Of a stretch of DNA of 64,000 bases, positions 1-8,863 are shown piece by piece (position 1 is the first letter of the stretch; the number at the start of each line of letters is the position of its first letter). A program made the position numbers and the translations under genes. Below the pieces are notes generated by a model. It was not told the origin of the DNA. It worked only from the letters and a program-made list of their open reading frames with translations, and ran no database searches. Origin of the DNA: Anaerolineae bacterium (lineage in GTDB: Bacteria; Chloroflexota; Anaerolineae; Aggregatilineales; Aggregatilineaceae); NCBI GenBank assembly GCA_016926875.1, contig JAFGNU010000038.1:1-64000 (forward strand), written 5' to 3'.

Positions 1-58
1 CCACCTGCGCCGATGGTACTGGGGGGGTAGCCCCCTGGGAGAGTAGGTCGTCGCCAAC
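1..58 (+). rRNA. rrf: 5S ribosomal RNA, 3' end (partial)
   Basis: The first bases match the conserved 3' half of bacterial 5S rRNA: the CCGATGGTACTG segment, a G-run/C-run hairpin (GGGGGG..CCCCC), then GGGAGAGTAGG and a GTCGCCA end. The 5' part lies outside the window. An rRNA operon therefore ends directly upstream of the nuo operon, on the same strand. The exact 3' end is uncertain by a few bases. Confidence 0.85.
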
Positions 59-145
59 TCACCCTGACCTCGCTCCCGTTCCCCCCCGCACACTGCTTGT
101 CATTCTCATTACATTAACAGAAAACCGAATACAGACTTGTGATTT

Positions 146-178
146 CCATGCCGGAGATTTTCACTATTTCCGGCATTG
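146..178 (+). terminator. Hairpin after the 5S gene, possible terminator
   Basis: ATGCCGGA at 148-155 pairs perfectly with TCCGGCAT at 169-176, and the stem can extend by a G-T and an A-T pair inward. No clear T-run follows, so this is a weak intrinsic terminator at best. Its place about 90 bases after the 5S end fits a role in ending the rRNA transcript. Confidence 0.35.
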
Positions 179-324
179 TGCTATGTATTGAGTCAGCAGA
201 CGTTAGCATCTGACGATTGGCTGGCGGGAACCGGTGTTTGCCCCTGGCTGACAGGCGAGAAACGAGTGGTCACCGGGTGCCCGCCGGGTGGCTGAGCGCT
301 GCTTTTGCCAGGGCATGAAGAGGC

Positions 325-353
325 TTGCCACTCAATTGTCTTTATGCTAACCT
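325..353 (+). promoter_or_regulatory. Possible promoter of the nuo operon
   Basis: In the 59-419 non-coding stretch TTGCCA (325-330) is followed after 17 bases by TAACCT (348-353). The -35 is good and the -10 is poor. The next 50 bases are markedly A+T-rich (361-395), which could be leader or an alternative promoter. Apart from the 5S-proximal hairpin I see nothing else in this stretch. Confidence 0.25.
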
Positions 354-419
354 CTGAAAAGCTTGTTCTAATTTTAACAATTAATATCTGTTTTACCTCG
401 TTCTTTGGAGGCTGCCACT

Positions 420-776
420 GTGTTGTCAGATTATGTACCCATTGCCGCCCTACTCATTCTTTCCGTGGTAATGAGCTTCATTATCCTGTTCATGTCGCGC
501 CTCTTTGGACCGTACCGGCCCACTGCGCGCAAGCTGGCTCCTTATGAGAGCGGCATGCAGCCATACGGTCAGGCGATGCGCCGGATTCCGGTCAAGTTCT
601 ATCGTGTGGCCGTTTTATTTATCCTGTTTGACATCGAGGTCATCTTCTTTTTGCCCTGGGCTGTTATCTTTCGCGATCTGGGTGTATACGGGCTGGTTGT
701 GATGGGCGTGTTTTTCTTTGTGCTGACGGCCGGTTTTGTGTATGAGTGGAAAGTCGGAGGGTTGGAATGGGATTAA
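420..776 (+). CDS. nuoA: NADH-quinone oxidoreductase subunit A
   Basis: NuoA is a small membrane subunit at the junction of the peripheral and membrane arms of respiratory complex I. The 118-residue product has three predicted helices: an N-terminal one (about 7-28), then two after the conserved loop containing KLAPYESG and the [17 protein letters not shown] block, where the Asp-Glu pair is characteristic of the family. I place the start at GTG 420 because GGAGG at 407-411 lies 8 bases upstream. A TTG at 405 would overlap that ribosome binding site. It is the first gene of the operon, and its stop overlaps nuoB by 10 bases, which suggests coupled translation. Confidence 0.93.
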   Translation: MLSDYVPIAALLILSVVMSFIILFMSRLFGPYRPTARKLAPYESGMQPYGQAMRRIPVKFYRVAVLFILFDIEVIFFLPWAVIFRDLGVYGLVVMGVFFFVLTAGFVYEWKVGGLEWD

Positions 777-1249
777 CGTCCAAGCTTGGCGAGATGGGCG
801 TGGTAACAACCCGGCTTGAGTACGTTGTTAACTGGGCACGCTCGCGCGCTATGTGGCCGATGTTGTTTGGCCTGGCTTGCTGCGCGATTGAGATGATGAG
901 CGCGCAGGCGTCAAACTATGACCTTTCGCGCTTTGGGATGGAGTTGATGCGGCCCAGTCCCCGGCAGAGCGACCTGATGATCGTGGCGGGGCGTGTTACG
1001 CGCAAGATGGCGCCTGTTCTGCGCCAGTTGTACGATCAGATGCCTGATCCCAAGTGGGTAATCAGCATGGGCGACTGCGCATCGTGCGGCGGCATCTTCA
1101 ACAACTATGCGATTGTGCAGGGTGTGGACGAGATTGTCCCGGTCGATGTGTACGTAGCGGGCTGTCCGCCGCGCCCGGAGCAGTTGATCCACGGCATCAT
1201 GACGCTGCACGAACGGGTCATGCAAGAGCAAATCACAGACTGGGCATAA
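767..1249 (+). CDS. nuoB: NADH-quinone oxidoreductase subunit B
   Basis: NuoB carries cluster N2, the last iron-sulfur centre before quinone, and contacts NuoD at the quinone site. The 160-residue product shows the tandem cysteines C38-C39 in GLACCAIE, C104 in GDCASCGG and C133 in AGCPPRPE, which are the four expected N2 ligands. I chose ATG 767 because GGAGGG (756-761) sits 5 bases upstream. A GTG at 746 is in frame but lies deeper in nuoA and has no such site. The gene overlaps the end of nuoA and is followed by nuoC after 16 bases. Length is normal for the short bacterial form. Confidence 0.95.
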   Translation: MGLTSKLGEMGVVTTRLEYVVNWARSRAMWPMLFGLACCAIEMMSAQASNYDLSRFGMELMRPSPRQSDLMIVAGRVTRKMAPVLRQLYDQMPDPKWVISMGDCASCGGIFNNYAIVQGVDEIVPVDVYVAGCPPRPEQLIHGIMTLHERVMQEQITDWA

Positions 1250-1265
1250 TGTAAGCAGGTGTGAA

Positions 1266-1799
1266 GTGAGCGAGAGCGCTATGACTGATCTGAATCCCGT
1301 CGAAGCGTTGCGGGCTGCATTCCCAAATGCCATCGAGGATGTGCAGGAATTCCGGGGAGATGTTACGGTCGTTGTGTCCGCCGGGCAGATTGTAAATGTA
1401 TGCCGTTACTGCCGCGACACAAAAGGACTGGAATACAACGTCCTGTCCGATGTAGCCGGGGTGGACTACTATCCCCAGGAACCCCGCTTTGGCGTGGTCT
1501 ATTACCTGTATTCGATGCTGCATAACCACTGGCTGCGGCTGAAAGTGTACCTGCCGGGGGATGACCCGGTTGTCCCCAGCGTGACCCCGGTGTACCCGGC
1601 TGCTAACTGGCGGGAACGTGAGGCCTATGACATGCTGGGGATCGAGTTTGCGGATCACCCCGATCTGCGACGTATCTTGATGCCCGAAGGCTGGGACGGA
1701 CACCCGCTGCGCAAAGACTACCCCATCGGCTATGAGACGGTGCAGTTCTCGTTCAACTTTGACGAAGTCAACAAGTATAAGCCCTACGCCAAAGAATAG
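1266..1799 (+). CDS. nuoC: NADH-quinone oxidoreductase subunit C
   Basis: This is the 30-kDa peripheral-arm subunit that packs against NuoD. The family signature is clear: [20 protein letters not shown] followed by [19 protein letters not shown] near residues 115-155. It is a stand-alone nuoC (177 residues), not the NuoCD fusion found in E. coli. The start is ambiguous: GTG 1266 gives 177 residues and ATG 1281 gives 172, and neither has a strong ribosome binding site. It lies 16 bases after nuoB and 25 before nuoD in the same operon. Confidence 0.93.
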   Translation: MSESAMTDLNPVEALRAAFPNAIEDVQEFRGDVTVVVSAGQIVNVCRYCRDTKGLEYNVLSDVAGVDYYPQEPRFGVVYYLYSMLHNHWLRLKVYLPGDDPVVPSVTPVYPAANWREREAYDMLGIEFADHPDLRRILMPEGWDGHPLRKDYPIGYETVQFSFNFDEVNKYKPYAKE

Positions 1800-1824
1800 G
1801 CTCTGAGGTAGAAGCGAGAAAGCC

Positions 1825-3066
1825 ATGTCTGTACTGGGAGAAAACCGCTGGGAAGGCAGCCTCGAAGAGTTAAAGGGGTTGGTTTCAGATCGCGCGCTCA
1901 GCGGCGAGACGATGGTGCTCAACATGGGGCCGCATCATCCGAGCACGCACGGTGTGCTGCGCTTGATGCTGGAGCTTGACGGCGAGAATATTGTCAGTTG
2001 TGTGCCGGACATTGGCTATCTGCACACCGGCATTGAAAAAAGCATGGAAACCCAGCGGTACGAGCAGGCTATCACCATGACCGACCGCATGGATTACCTG
2101 AATCCGCTGGGGAACAACCTGGTGTACAACCTCGCCATCGAAAAGCTGATCGACCTGGACGTGCCGCCGCGCGCGCAGTACGTGCGGGTGATCCTGGCCG
2201 AACTGACGCGCATTAACAACCACTTGGTCTGGCTGGCGACGCAAGCGCTCGATATTGGTGCGATGAGCGTTTTCCTGTATTGTTTCCGCGAGCGCGAAAA
2301 ATTAATGGATATGTTCGAGATGCTCTCCGGGCAGCGCATGATGAGCACCTATTTCCGTCCGGGCGGGCTGTGGCGCGACATCACGCCGGAGTTTGAACCT
2401 GCCGTGCGCGATTTCCTCGATTATTTCCCGGCCAAGATCGATGATTATGAAAAACTGCTGACCAACAACCCGCTGTGGCTGGACCGCACGCAGGGCATCG
2501 GCTTCATCTCGGCAGACGATGCGATTGCACTGGGTTGTTCTGGACCTACGCTGCGTGGGTCGGGTGTGAACTGGGACATTCGCAAGGCGATCCCGTACAG
2601 CAGCTACGAACATTTTGACTTTGAAGTGCCGATTGGACGGCACGGCGACGTTTATGATCGCTATATTATTCGCGTAGAAGAAATGCGCCAAAGCCTGCGT
2701 ATTATCCGGCAGGCATTGGACCTATTGCCGGGTGGCCCGTTCCGCTCGAATAACCGGAAATACGTGCCGCCGCCGCGCTCCGAGTTAGGGCGCAGCATGG
2801 AAGCGGTGATCCATCACTTCAAGCTGTGGACCGAAGGTTTTTACCCGCCAAAGGGCGAGGTATATGTGCGCATCGAAGGCCCGCGTGGTGAGCTTGGCTG
2901 CTTCCTGGTGAGTGATGGCAGCCCCAGGCCCTGGCGTGTTCACTTTCGCACGCCGAGTTTTGCCCACCTGAGCGTTTTGCCCCACATGGCAAAAGATCAC
3001 CTGATCGCTGACCTGGTGGCCATCATCGGCAGCATTGATGTTGGGCTTGGAGACTGTGACCGCTAA
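1825..3066 (+). CDS. nuoD: NADH-quinone oxidoreductase subunit D
   Basis: NuoD is the 49-kDa subunit that forms most of the quinone-binding pocket and descends from the large subunit of NiFe hydrogenases. The 413-residue product contains the N-terminal MGPHHPSTHGVLRL loop, whose histidines line the quinone site, the SVFLYCFREREKLMD region, and the conserved C-terminal block around IVGSID-type residues (IIGSIDVGLGDCDR) that ends the family. The start ATG 1825 is preceded by a GAGAAAG ribosome binding site. Length is typical. It follows nuoC by 25 bases. Confidence 0.95.
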   Translation: MSVLGENRWEGSLEELKGLVSDRALSGETMVLNMGPHHPSTHGVLRLMLELDGENIVSCVPDIGYLHTGIEKSMETQRYEQAITMTDRMDYLNPLGNNLVYNLAIEKLIDLDVPPRAQYVRVILAELTRINNHLVWLATQALDIGAMSVFLYCFREREKLMDMFEMLSGQRMMSTYFRPGGLWRDITPEFEPAVRDFLDYFPAKIDDYEKLLTNNPLWLDRTQGIGFISADDAIALGCSGPTLRGSGVNWDIRKAIPYSSYEHFDFEVPIGRHGDVYDRYIIRVEEMRQSLRIIRQALDLLPGGPFRSNNRKYVPPPRSELGRSMEAVIHHFKLWTEGFYPPKGEVYVRIEGPRGELGCFLVSDGSPRPWRVHFRTPSFAHLSVLPHMAKDHLIADLVAIIGSIDVGLGDCDR

Positions 3067-3110
3067 TCGCCGTCGGAGCGGCTGTCACATGCTATATCTG
3101 GAGTAGTGTC

Positions 3111-3644
3111 GTGCTGACAGACAAGTACGCGGACCGTATCGAAAAGATTTTTGCCAAGTATCCCGACAAACGCTCCGGGATCATGGACCTGTTATACCTG
3201 GCGCAGGAAGAATACGGCTGGCTGTCAGAGGATGCGCTGCGCGAAGTGGCCGGGTTGTGCGGCGTGGACCCGACGCAGGCGCATTCTATCGCCGGGTTTT
3301 ATACCATGTATTCCGAAAAACCGAAGGGCAAGTACTGGCTTCAGGTGTGCACCGACCTGCCCTGTGCGCTGCGCGGCGCGGACACGTTTTTTACAGGGCT
3401 GTGTGAATACCTGGGCCTGGGCGAAGACGGTGGCACGACGCAAGACGGACTGTTCACGGTCGAGCGGGTGATGTGCCTGGCGGCATGCGACAAAGCGCCG
3501 GTCATGCAGTGTAATTTTTTTTACCACGAACACCTGGACCTGGACAAAGCCATCGCATTGATCAAAAAGCTGCGCGTCGACGCGGTCCAGGAAGCAGCAC
3601 CTGATCCGTCAGAGCTGGATGATCCGGCGGGTGGAACGGAATAA
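3111..3644 (+). CDS. nuoE: NADH-quinone oxidoreductase subunit E
   Basis: NuoE is the 24-kDa subunit of the NADH-oxidising module and holds the [2Fe-2S] cluster N1a in a thioredoxin-like domain. The ligands are visible: C80 and C85 in VCTDLPCALRG, and C122 and C126 in MCLAACDKAPVM. The N-terminal helical bundle (about 1-70) is also typical. The start is GTG 3111 with GGAG 7 bases upstream. The 177-residue length is normal. Unlike most operons, nuoF does not follow directly: two unrelated genes (3657-4653) stand between them. Confidence 0.94.
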   Translation: MLTDKYADRIEKIFAKYPDKRSGIMDLLYLAQEEYGWLSEDALREVAGLCGVDPTQAHSIAGFYTMYSEKPKGKYWLQVCTDLPCALRGADTFFTGLCEYLGLGEDGGTTQDGLFTVERVMCLAACDKAPVMQCNFFYHEHLDLDKAIALIKKLRVDAVQEAAPDPSELDDPAGGTE

Positions 3645-3656
3645 GTTGAGTTGATC

Positions 3657-4097
3657 ATGAGCGCGAACCTGACGATTGAGACGCTGACGGCAGATGACTA
3701 TGATGCTGTGCTGGCGCTTTGGCAGGCGGCAGGGCTGTCGATCAGGCCGCGCGGGCGCGACAGCCGCGAGCAGTTCACCCGGCAGCTAGGCGGTGATACG
3801 CAGCACGTGATCGGGGCGCGCGACGCCGGGCGGCTGGTTGGCGTGGTGGTGGCAACCCATGACGGGCGCAAAGGCTGGATCAACCGGCTGGCGATTCACC
3901 CGGAATACCGCCGTCAGGGGATCGGGCTGAAGCTTATCGCAGAAGCCGAGCGTGTGCTGCACGAACAGGACATAAGCATAATCGCGGCGCTGATCGAAGA
4001 CTGGAACGAACCAAGTCTGGCGCTGTTCCAGAAGGCCGGGTATGTCGATTATCCCGGCATTCATTATGTGACCAAACGGGACAGCCATGACGTCTAG
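3657..4097 (+). CDS. GNAT-family N-acetyltransferase inside the nuo operon
   Basis: A 146-residue single-domain GNAT protein, expected to move an acetyl group from acetyl-CoA to an amine. The acetyl-CoA-binding motif A is clear (INRLAIHPEYRRQGIGLKLI, with the RRQGIG pyrophosphate loop around residues 87-92), and the C-terminal ALFQKAGY element is typical of the RimI-like branch. The substrate cannot be told from sequence. ATG 3657 is preferred over TTG 3651 because a GAG element is better spaced. It lies 12 bases after nuoE and overlaps the next gene by 11 bases, so it is transcribed with complex I. Whether it modifies complex I is unknown. Confidence 0.85.
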   Translation: MSANLTIETLTADDYDAVLALWQAAGLSIRPRGRDSREQFTRQLGGDTQHVIGARDAGRLVGVVVATHDGRKGWINRLAIHPEYRRQGIGLKLIAEAERVLHEQDISIIAALIEDWNEPSLALFQKAGYVDYPGIHYVTKRDSHDV

Positions 4098-4653
4098 CGC
4101 GTTTTTGTCGCATTTCAAGGGCCGCCCCGCTGTATGGAGCAGCGGTCCGATTGTGATGCTGGGCCTGTTGATCGCCACGTTCGCTGTTATCCAGGCTCCC
4201 TGGCCGCCCGACCCAGTGCCACCAGCGGCGGGCGCGACGGTATCGCACTGGGATCGACTGCGCGGCAAGCTGCCGGATATCCTGGGGGTATTGGACACGG
4301 ACGCGCCGGACAAAACAGTGGATTGGTACGGGCGGCGTATCTTCGACGGGGTGGTATACGGGCTGCTGCTGGCCGGATATGTCAGCGTTGGACTGGCCGC
4401 GTGGCGCGATATGCAGTGGGTACCGGCTGTGCTAACCCTGACCGGCGGCGTTGGCACGCTGTACGGCGTGGCATTGGGCTTGTATCCAGGGCCGATTATA
4501 GTGACGGGCGGTTTTTCGCTGGTGATGTTCGGCGCCGGGCTTGGCTGGGCCGGTTTGAGCACAGGTGAAACAAACCAGCGCGCGGTGGTTGTGGGCGCGA
4601 TGACTCAGACAGGAACAGGATTCGAAAATCATGGAACACATTCTGCTGCGTGA
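4087..4653 (+). CDS. Small polytopic membrane protein of unknown function
   Basis: I do not recognise a family. The 188-residue product has a hydrophobic segment near 20-38 followed by a Pro-rich stretch (QAPWPPDPVPPA), a polar region with charged residues (about 52-85), and three further hydrophobic segments (about 90-107, 112-131, 137-157). A hydrophilic tail (SVT/Q/N-rich) overlaps the start of nuoF by 23 bases. It overlaps the upstream acetyltransferase by 11 bases. The tight overlaps on both sides argue that this is a real, co-translated member of the operon. It could be an accessory or assembly factor, but nothing in the sequence shows this. Confidence 0.65.
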   Translation: MTSSAFLSHFKGRPAVWSSGPIVMLGLLIATFAVIQAPWPPDPVPPAAGATVSHWDRLRGKLPDILGVLDTDAPDKTVDWYGRRIFDGVVYGLLLAGYVSVGLAAWRDMQWVPAVLTLTGGVGTLYGVALGLYPGPIIVTGGFSLVMFGAGLGWAGLSTGETNQRAVVVGAMTQTGTGFENHGTHSAA

Positions 4654-5950
4654 TCTTGACATCCCTGATATCTGGCAGTTTGACACCTATCTCGCCAATG
4701 GCGGCTACGAGGGACTGAAGCACGCGGTCAAGCATTCGCCGTCCGAGGTGATTCAGATCGTGTTGGACGCCAACCTGCGCGGACGGGGCGGGGCGGGATT
4801 CTCTACCGGGCGCAAGTGGAGCTTTATCCCTCAAGACGCGGCGATCAAGTACGTGGTGGTCAACGCCGACGAGAGCGAACCGGGGACGTTTAAGGACCGG
4901 CAGTTGTTGGAGCACAACCCGCACCAGGTAATTGAAGGTGCGCTGATCGCCGCCTACGCGATCCAGGCCGCCGCGGTATACATCTACGCACGCGGCGAAT
5001 TCTGGGACCTGTCCTACGCGCTGGAAGACCATATCGACGAGGCACGGCAGGCAAACCTGCTGGGCGAGAATATTCTGGGCAGCGGGTGGAGTTGTGACGT
5101 ATTTGTACACCGGGGCGCGGGCGCGTATATCTGCGGCGAGGAAAGCGCGCTGCTCAACAGCTTACAAGGATTGCTGGGCCAGCCGCGCGTGCGCCCTCCG
5201 TTCCCGGCGCAGGTAGGCGGCGGCCTGTATTACCAGCCGACGGTGGTTAACAACGTCGAAACGCTGGCGAATGTGCCCTGGATCATGCTCAACGGCGCGG
5301 ACGCCTACAAGGCAATTGGCACACCGGAAAGTCCCGGTCCCAAGATATTCTGTGTGAGCGGGCACGCTGCCAGACCGGGCAATTACGAGCTGCCGCTGGG
5401 GACAACGTTCCGCGAGCTGATCTTTGAGCACGCGGGCGGTGTGCGTGACGGCAAAGCCTTGAAAGCGATTCTGCCGTGCGGCGCGAGTGGACCTGTGCTG
5501 CCCGCTACCGATGACGTGTTGGATACGCCGCTGACCTACGAAGCGGTCACAAAGCTGGGAAGCACGCTCGGATCGGCGTCGGTGATCCTGATGGATGAAA
5601 ATACCGATATGGTGTGGGCGGCGGCCAGGATGGTTCACTTTTTCCGGCACGAAAGCTGCGGCAAGTGCACGCCCTGCCGGGAAGGAACATTCTGGCTGGA
5701 GCGGGTGTACGAGCGTCTGCTGCGCGGCGAGGGTACGCCCCGCGACCTTGAGATATTGGAGTCGGTGCCCCGGCAGATGACCGGTGTAACGCTGTGCGCG
5801 CTGGGCGATTTTGCTGCCAGCCCGGTGCTTGGGACGCTCCAACATTTCCGCGACGAGTATGAACGCTATGTAGGAATATCCGCGCCGGAAGCAGAAGCAG
5901 TCGCCGAAGAAGCCGTGCCTGTAGAGGCAGGCGCGGGGGGTGAGCTATGA
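4631..5950 (+). CDS. nuoF: NADH-quinone oxidoreductase subunit F (NADH/FMN-binding)
   Basis: NuoF is the NADH dehydrogenase site of complex I: it binds NADH, FMN and the [4Fe-4S] cluster N3. The 439-residue product shows the glycine-rich NADH loop RGRGGAGFSTGRKW (about 50-63), the FMN region NADESEPGTFKDR (about 78-90), GAGAYICGEESALL (about 165-180), and the cluster ligands SCGKCTPCREG (about 342-350) plus a distal cysteine in TLCALGDFA near 388. The C-terminal tail is Ala/Glu/Val-rich. ATG 4631 has AGGA about 10 bases upstream. The stop overlaps the next start as ATGA. Confidence 0.96.
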   Translation: MEHILLRDLDIPDIWQFDTYLANGGYEGLKHAVKHSPSEVIQIVLDANLRGRGGAGFSTGRKWSFIPQDAAIKYVVVNADESEPGTFKDRQLLEHNPHQVIEGALIAAYAIQAAAVYIYARGEFWDLSYALEDHIDEARQANLLGENILGSGWSCDVFVHRGAGAYICGEESALLNSLQGLLGQPRVRPPFPAQVGGGLYYQPTVVNNVETLANVPWIMLNGADAYKAIGTPESPGPKIFCVSGHAARPGNYELPLGTTFRELIFEHAGGVRDGKALKAILPCGASGPVLPATDDVLDTPLTYEAVTKLGSTLGSASVILMDENTDMVWAAARMVHFFRHESCGKCTPCREGTFWLERVYERLLRGEGTPRDLEILESVPRQMTGVTLCALGDFAASPVLGTLQHFRDEYERYVGISAPEAEAVAEEAVPVEAGAGGEL

Positions 5951-6243
5951 ACGGTGAATCACTGCCCCCGGCCAGCGAAAACGGTTTGCAGGCGGGTTAT
6001 ACAGGCCAGCCTGTGCAGATTCGCCTGCTGACACACGCGATACGATCCAGGCCCGGCGCGCCGGTGAACTACCTGCTGCGCGGCGAGGAATGGCTGCTGG
6101 CCGGTGATCTGGGGCGGGCGCGGGCGGACTTCGTGGCGGCCAAGACGCGCGCCATACGCCTGTTGAAAGACAGCGCGTGGGGATACATCTACCAGGCGTA
6201 TGTGGACCGGGCAGAAGCCGGGTTGAGCCAGTGCGAACGGTGA
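5947..6243 (+). CDS. Small TPR-like protein between nuoF and nuoG
   Basis: A 98-residue protein without a close family that I can name. The middle (about 38-80) resembles a tetratricopeptide helix pair: NYLLRGEEWLLAGDLGRARA followed by ADFVAAKTRA, with small and aromatic residues at the usual packing positions, and a second partial helix pair follows. No signal peptide or membrane segment is visible, so it is likely cytoplasmic. Its start overlaps the nuoF stop (ATGA), and nuoG begins 41 bases downstream. A TPR-like adaptor within the NADH-dehydrogenase module genes could assist assembly, which is inference only. Confidence 0.65.
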   Translation: MNGESLPPASENGLQAGYTGQPVQIRLLTHAIRSRPGAPVNYLLRGEEWLLAGDLGRARADFVAAKTRAIRLLKDSAWGYIYQAYVDRAEAGLSQCER

Positions 6244-6284
6244 GCCGTCAGTATCGGCCAGGATTTCAATCGCTGAGGGGCGAT

Positions 6285-8855
6285 ATGACCGTAACCATTA
6301 CCATTGATGACCGGCCTTACGAGGTGCCAGCAGGCGCGACTTTGGTCGACGCGGCCAAGATGCACGCCATCACGATCCCCGTGTTCTGCTATCACCCCAA
6401 GATGAACCCGGCGGGTATGTGCCGGATGTGCCTGGTTGAACTGGGCAGCATAGCCAAGAACCGCGACACCGGCCAACCTGAACTGGATGACAACGGCCAG
6501 CCAGTAATCCGCTGGTTTCCCAAGCTGCAAACCGCCTGCACGCAGATCGTCAGCGATGGGTTGGTGGTCCGTACCCAGACAGCGCGCGTGGCCGAAGCAC
6601 GCCGGGATATTCTGGAATTTATCCTGACCAGCCACCCGCTGGATTGCCCGATCTGCGACAAAGGCGGCGAGTGCCCGCTGCAAAACCTGACGATGGCCTA
6701 CGGGCCGGGCGAATCGCGCTTCAGCTACGGCGACAAGATGCACCTGGATAAGCATGTTCCGCTGGGCGAGTTGATCTTCCTGGATCGTGAGCGGTGCATC
6801 CAGTGCGCGCGCTGCACCCGCTTCTGTGACGAAGTGGTGGGCGACGATGTACTGGCTTTCCACGAACGTGGGCGCAGCCTTCAGATCGTAACCATCAGCG
6901 ATCCCCCGTTTGATACCAAGTTCAGCGGCAATACCACGGACATCTGCCCGGTGGGCGCGCTGACCACCGCCGATTTCCGGTTTGGGGCGCGTCCCTGGGA
7001 GCTGGACGAAGTACCAAGCATTTGCCCGCACTGCCCGGTAGGCTGCAACATCAGCGCCAGCACCCGGCTGGACCGTGAGGCTGGCGGCAAAAAGATCATC
7101 AAGCGCGTGATGCCGCGCCAGAACGAGCAGGTGAACGAAATCTGGATATGCGACAAAGGGCGGTTTGGGCACCACCACAGCCGGGCAGCGGATCGCTTGC
7201 AGCGCCCGGTGATCCGCAGGGGTGATGAATTTATCGAGGTGGATTGGCAGGAAGCGTACAAGCAGATCGCGTCCCGGCTCAAGCAGGCGGACGGCGATGT
7301 AGGGTTCCTGGCCGGGCCGAATCTGTCCAACGAAGACCTGTGGGAACTGCGCAAGCTGGCCGGGCTGACGGGTAAATCGCCGCGCCTGGGTATCTGGCCC
7401 GCAACCATGACCGGGGGTGATGTAATCGCGCAGGTCGGCGTTGGCGTTGGTACGCGTTTACAGGACATGGGGCCGGAAAGCGCGATCCTGGTTATTGCCT
7501 CCGACCTGGACGAAGAAGCACCGATCTGGTGGCTGCAAGTTAAACAGGCGGCGGATCGCGGCGCTGTGGTGATCGTTGCCAATGGGCGCCAGACTAAGCT
7601 GGATCGCTATGCGAGCGCCGTGATCCAGTACGCCTATGGGCAGGCGGTCGAGGTGCTCAACAGCTTTGCGGCGCGCGCCCGCAGCCGTCGTAAAGTGGCC
7701 CGCCCGCTGGTCGAGTCGCGCGTGGATGGCTACGACGATCTGCACGAGGCGCTGAAAGGCACGCGCGTGCCGCACGCCGATGCAGCGGATGCCTTGCTAG
7801 GCGCAGAGAACCTCGTGATTTTGGCAGGCGGCGAGGGGTTGGCGCTGGAAGATCACGCCGAACTGATGCAGGCTGCCGCGAATCTGCTGATCATCACCGG
7901 GCATGTGGGGCGCGCCAACAACGGGCTGGTGGCTGTCTGGCCGGGCGCGAACACGCAGGGCGCGCTGGACCTGGGTTTCTCGCCGGAAGTGACGGCGGAT
8001 TTGCTGGCGAACCCACCTGCGGTGTGGGTTATCGCCGGGGCAGACCCGGTTGCCGAGGATGCGCGGGCGGCAGAGACCATCGCGGGCGCGGAATTTGTGG
8101 TGACCAGCACGCAGTTTTTGACGGCGACGGCGCTGCAAGCCGATGTGATCCTGCCGCGCCAGAGTTTCGCCGAACGTGAGGGCATGTTTACGAACGGGAT
8201 GCGCCGCGTGCAGCGCTTTTATGCGGCGCAGGGGCCGGTTGGCGAAGCGCTGCCCGACTGGACTATCTATGCGCAGGTTGGCGCGCGGCTGAAAGGCGAT
8301 AAACCGCGACTATCGGCGGGAGCAGTGATGCGCGACATCACGCAGCACGTGGCGCGCTATGCTGGGATGAGTTATTCGCGGCTGGCGCAGGTTGAGCCGC
8401 AGTTCCCGAATGTAGGCGGCAGTGACCTGTACTACGGTGGGACGGCATACGCCAATCACGGTGGGCTGGGCGTCCAGTGGGCAACGGACGCCGAAGACGA
8501 ATCCGCGCGGCTGATTGTACGGCCCGTCGAACTGCCGGACAGGCCCGCAGCGGGTGACCTGATCGCTGTACCGGTGCGGCTGCTGTATGACCGGGGGGTA
8601 TTGTTCGGACCAAGCACGCTGATGCACCGGCGCGTGCCTGCGCCCTATGCCGGGCTAAACAGCCAGGATGCGGCGCCGCTGGGGATTGCCGACGGCGATC
8701 AGATCACAGTTTCTATCGGCGAGCACCGGTTCGAATTGACTGCGCGGGTAAACGGCAGAGCGCCGGTTGGCACCGTGCTGCTGCCTCGCCAGCTTGGTGA
8801 GTTCCCTGTACCAGCGGCGCCGACGGTGTGCGTTGTGCACAAGATTGAGGAGTAG
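6285..8855 (+). CDS. nuoG: NADH-quinone oxidoreductase subunit G
   Basis: NuoG is the large iron-sulfur subunit of the peripheral arm. The 856-residue product has an N-terminal ferredoxin domain with [2Fe-2S] ligands C35, C46 and C49, then CPICDKGGECPLQ and the [4Fe-4S] motif CIQCARCTRFC. CPHCPVGCN plus the later CDKGRFGH gives the CxxCxxxC...C pattern of the extra cluster N7, which only some bacteria have. The rest is a molybdopterin-oxidoreductase-type domain that is not expected to bind the cofactor in complex I. I place the start at ATG 6285, 4 bases after GAGGGG (6275-6280). A longer frame upstream overlaps the TPR-like gene and lacks family sequence. Confidence 0.94.
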   Translation: MTVTITIDDRPYEVPAGATLVDAAKMHAITIPVFCYHPKMNPAGMCRMCLVELGSIAKNRDTGQPELDDNGQPVIRWFPKLQTACTQIVSDGLVVRTQTARVAEARRDILEFILTSHPLDCPICDKGGECPLQNLTMAYGPGESRFSYGDKMHLDKHVPLGELIFLDRERCIQCARCTRFCDEVVGDDVLAFHERGRSLQIVTISDPPFDTKFSGNTTDICPVGALTTADFRFGARPWELDEVPSICPHCPVGCNISASTRLDREAGGKKIIKRVMPRQNEQVNEIWICDKGRFGHHHSRAADRLQRPVIRRGDEFIEVDWQEAYKQIASRLKQADGDVGFLAGPNLSNEDLWELRKLAGLTGKSPRLGIWPATMTGGDVIAQVGVGVGTRLQDMGPESAILVIASDLDEEAPIWWLQVKQAADRGAVVIVANGRQTKLDRYASAVIQYAYGQAVEVLNSFAARARSRRKVARPLVESRVDGYDDLHEALKGTRVPHADAADALLGAENLVILAGGEGLALEDHAELMQAAANLLIITGHVGRANNGLVAVWPGANTQGALDLGFSPEVTADLLANPPAVWVIAGADPVAEDARAAETIAGAEFVVTSTQFLTATALQADVILPRQSFAEREGMFTNGMRRVQRFYAAQGPVGEALPDWTIYAQVGARLKGDKPRLSAGAVMRDITQHVARYAGMSYSRLAQVEPQFPNVGGSDLYYGGTAYANHGGLGVQWATDAEDESARLIVRPVELPDRPAAGDLIAVPVRLLYDRGVLFGPSTLMHRRVPAPYAGLNSQDAAPLGIADGDQITVSIGEHRFELTARVNGRAPVGTVLLPRQLGEFPVPAAPTVCVVHKIEE

Positions 8856-8863
8856 CCTAGACC

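Noticed and set aside
6177-6284. Upstream extension of nuoG by 36 codons
   Set aside because: It overlaps the TPR-like gene, has no ferredoxin-domain sequence, and GAGGGG sits 4 bases before ATG 6285.
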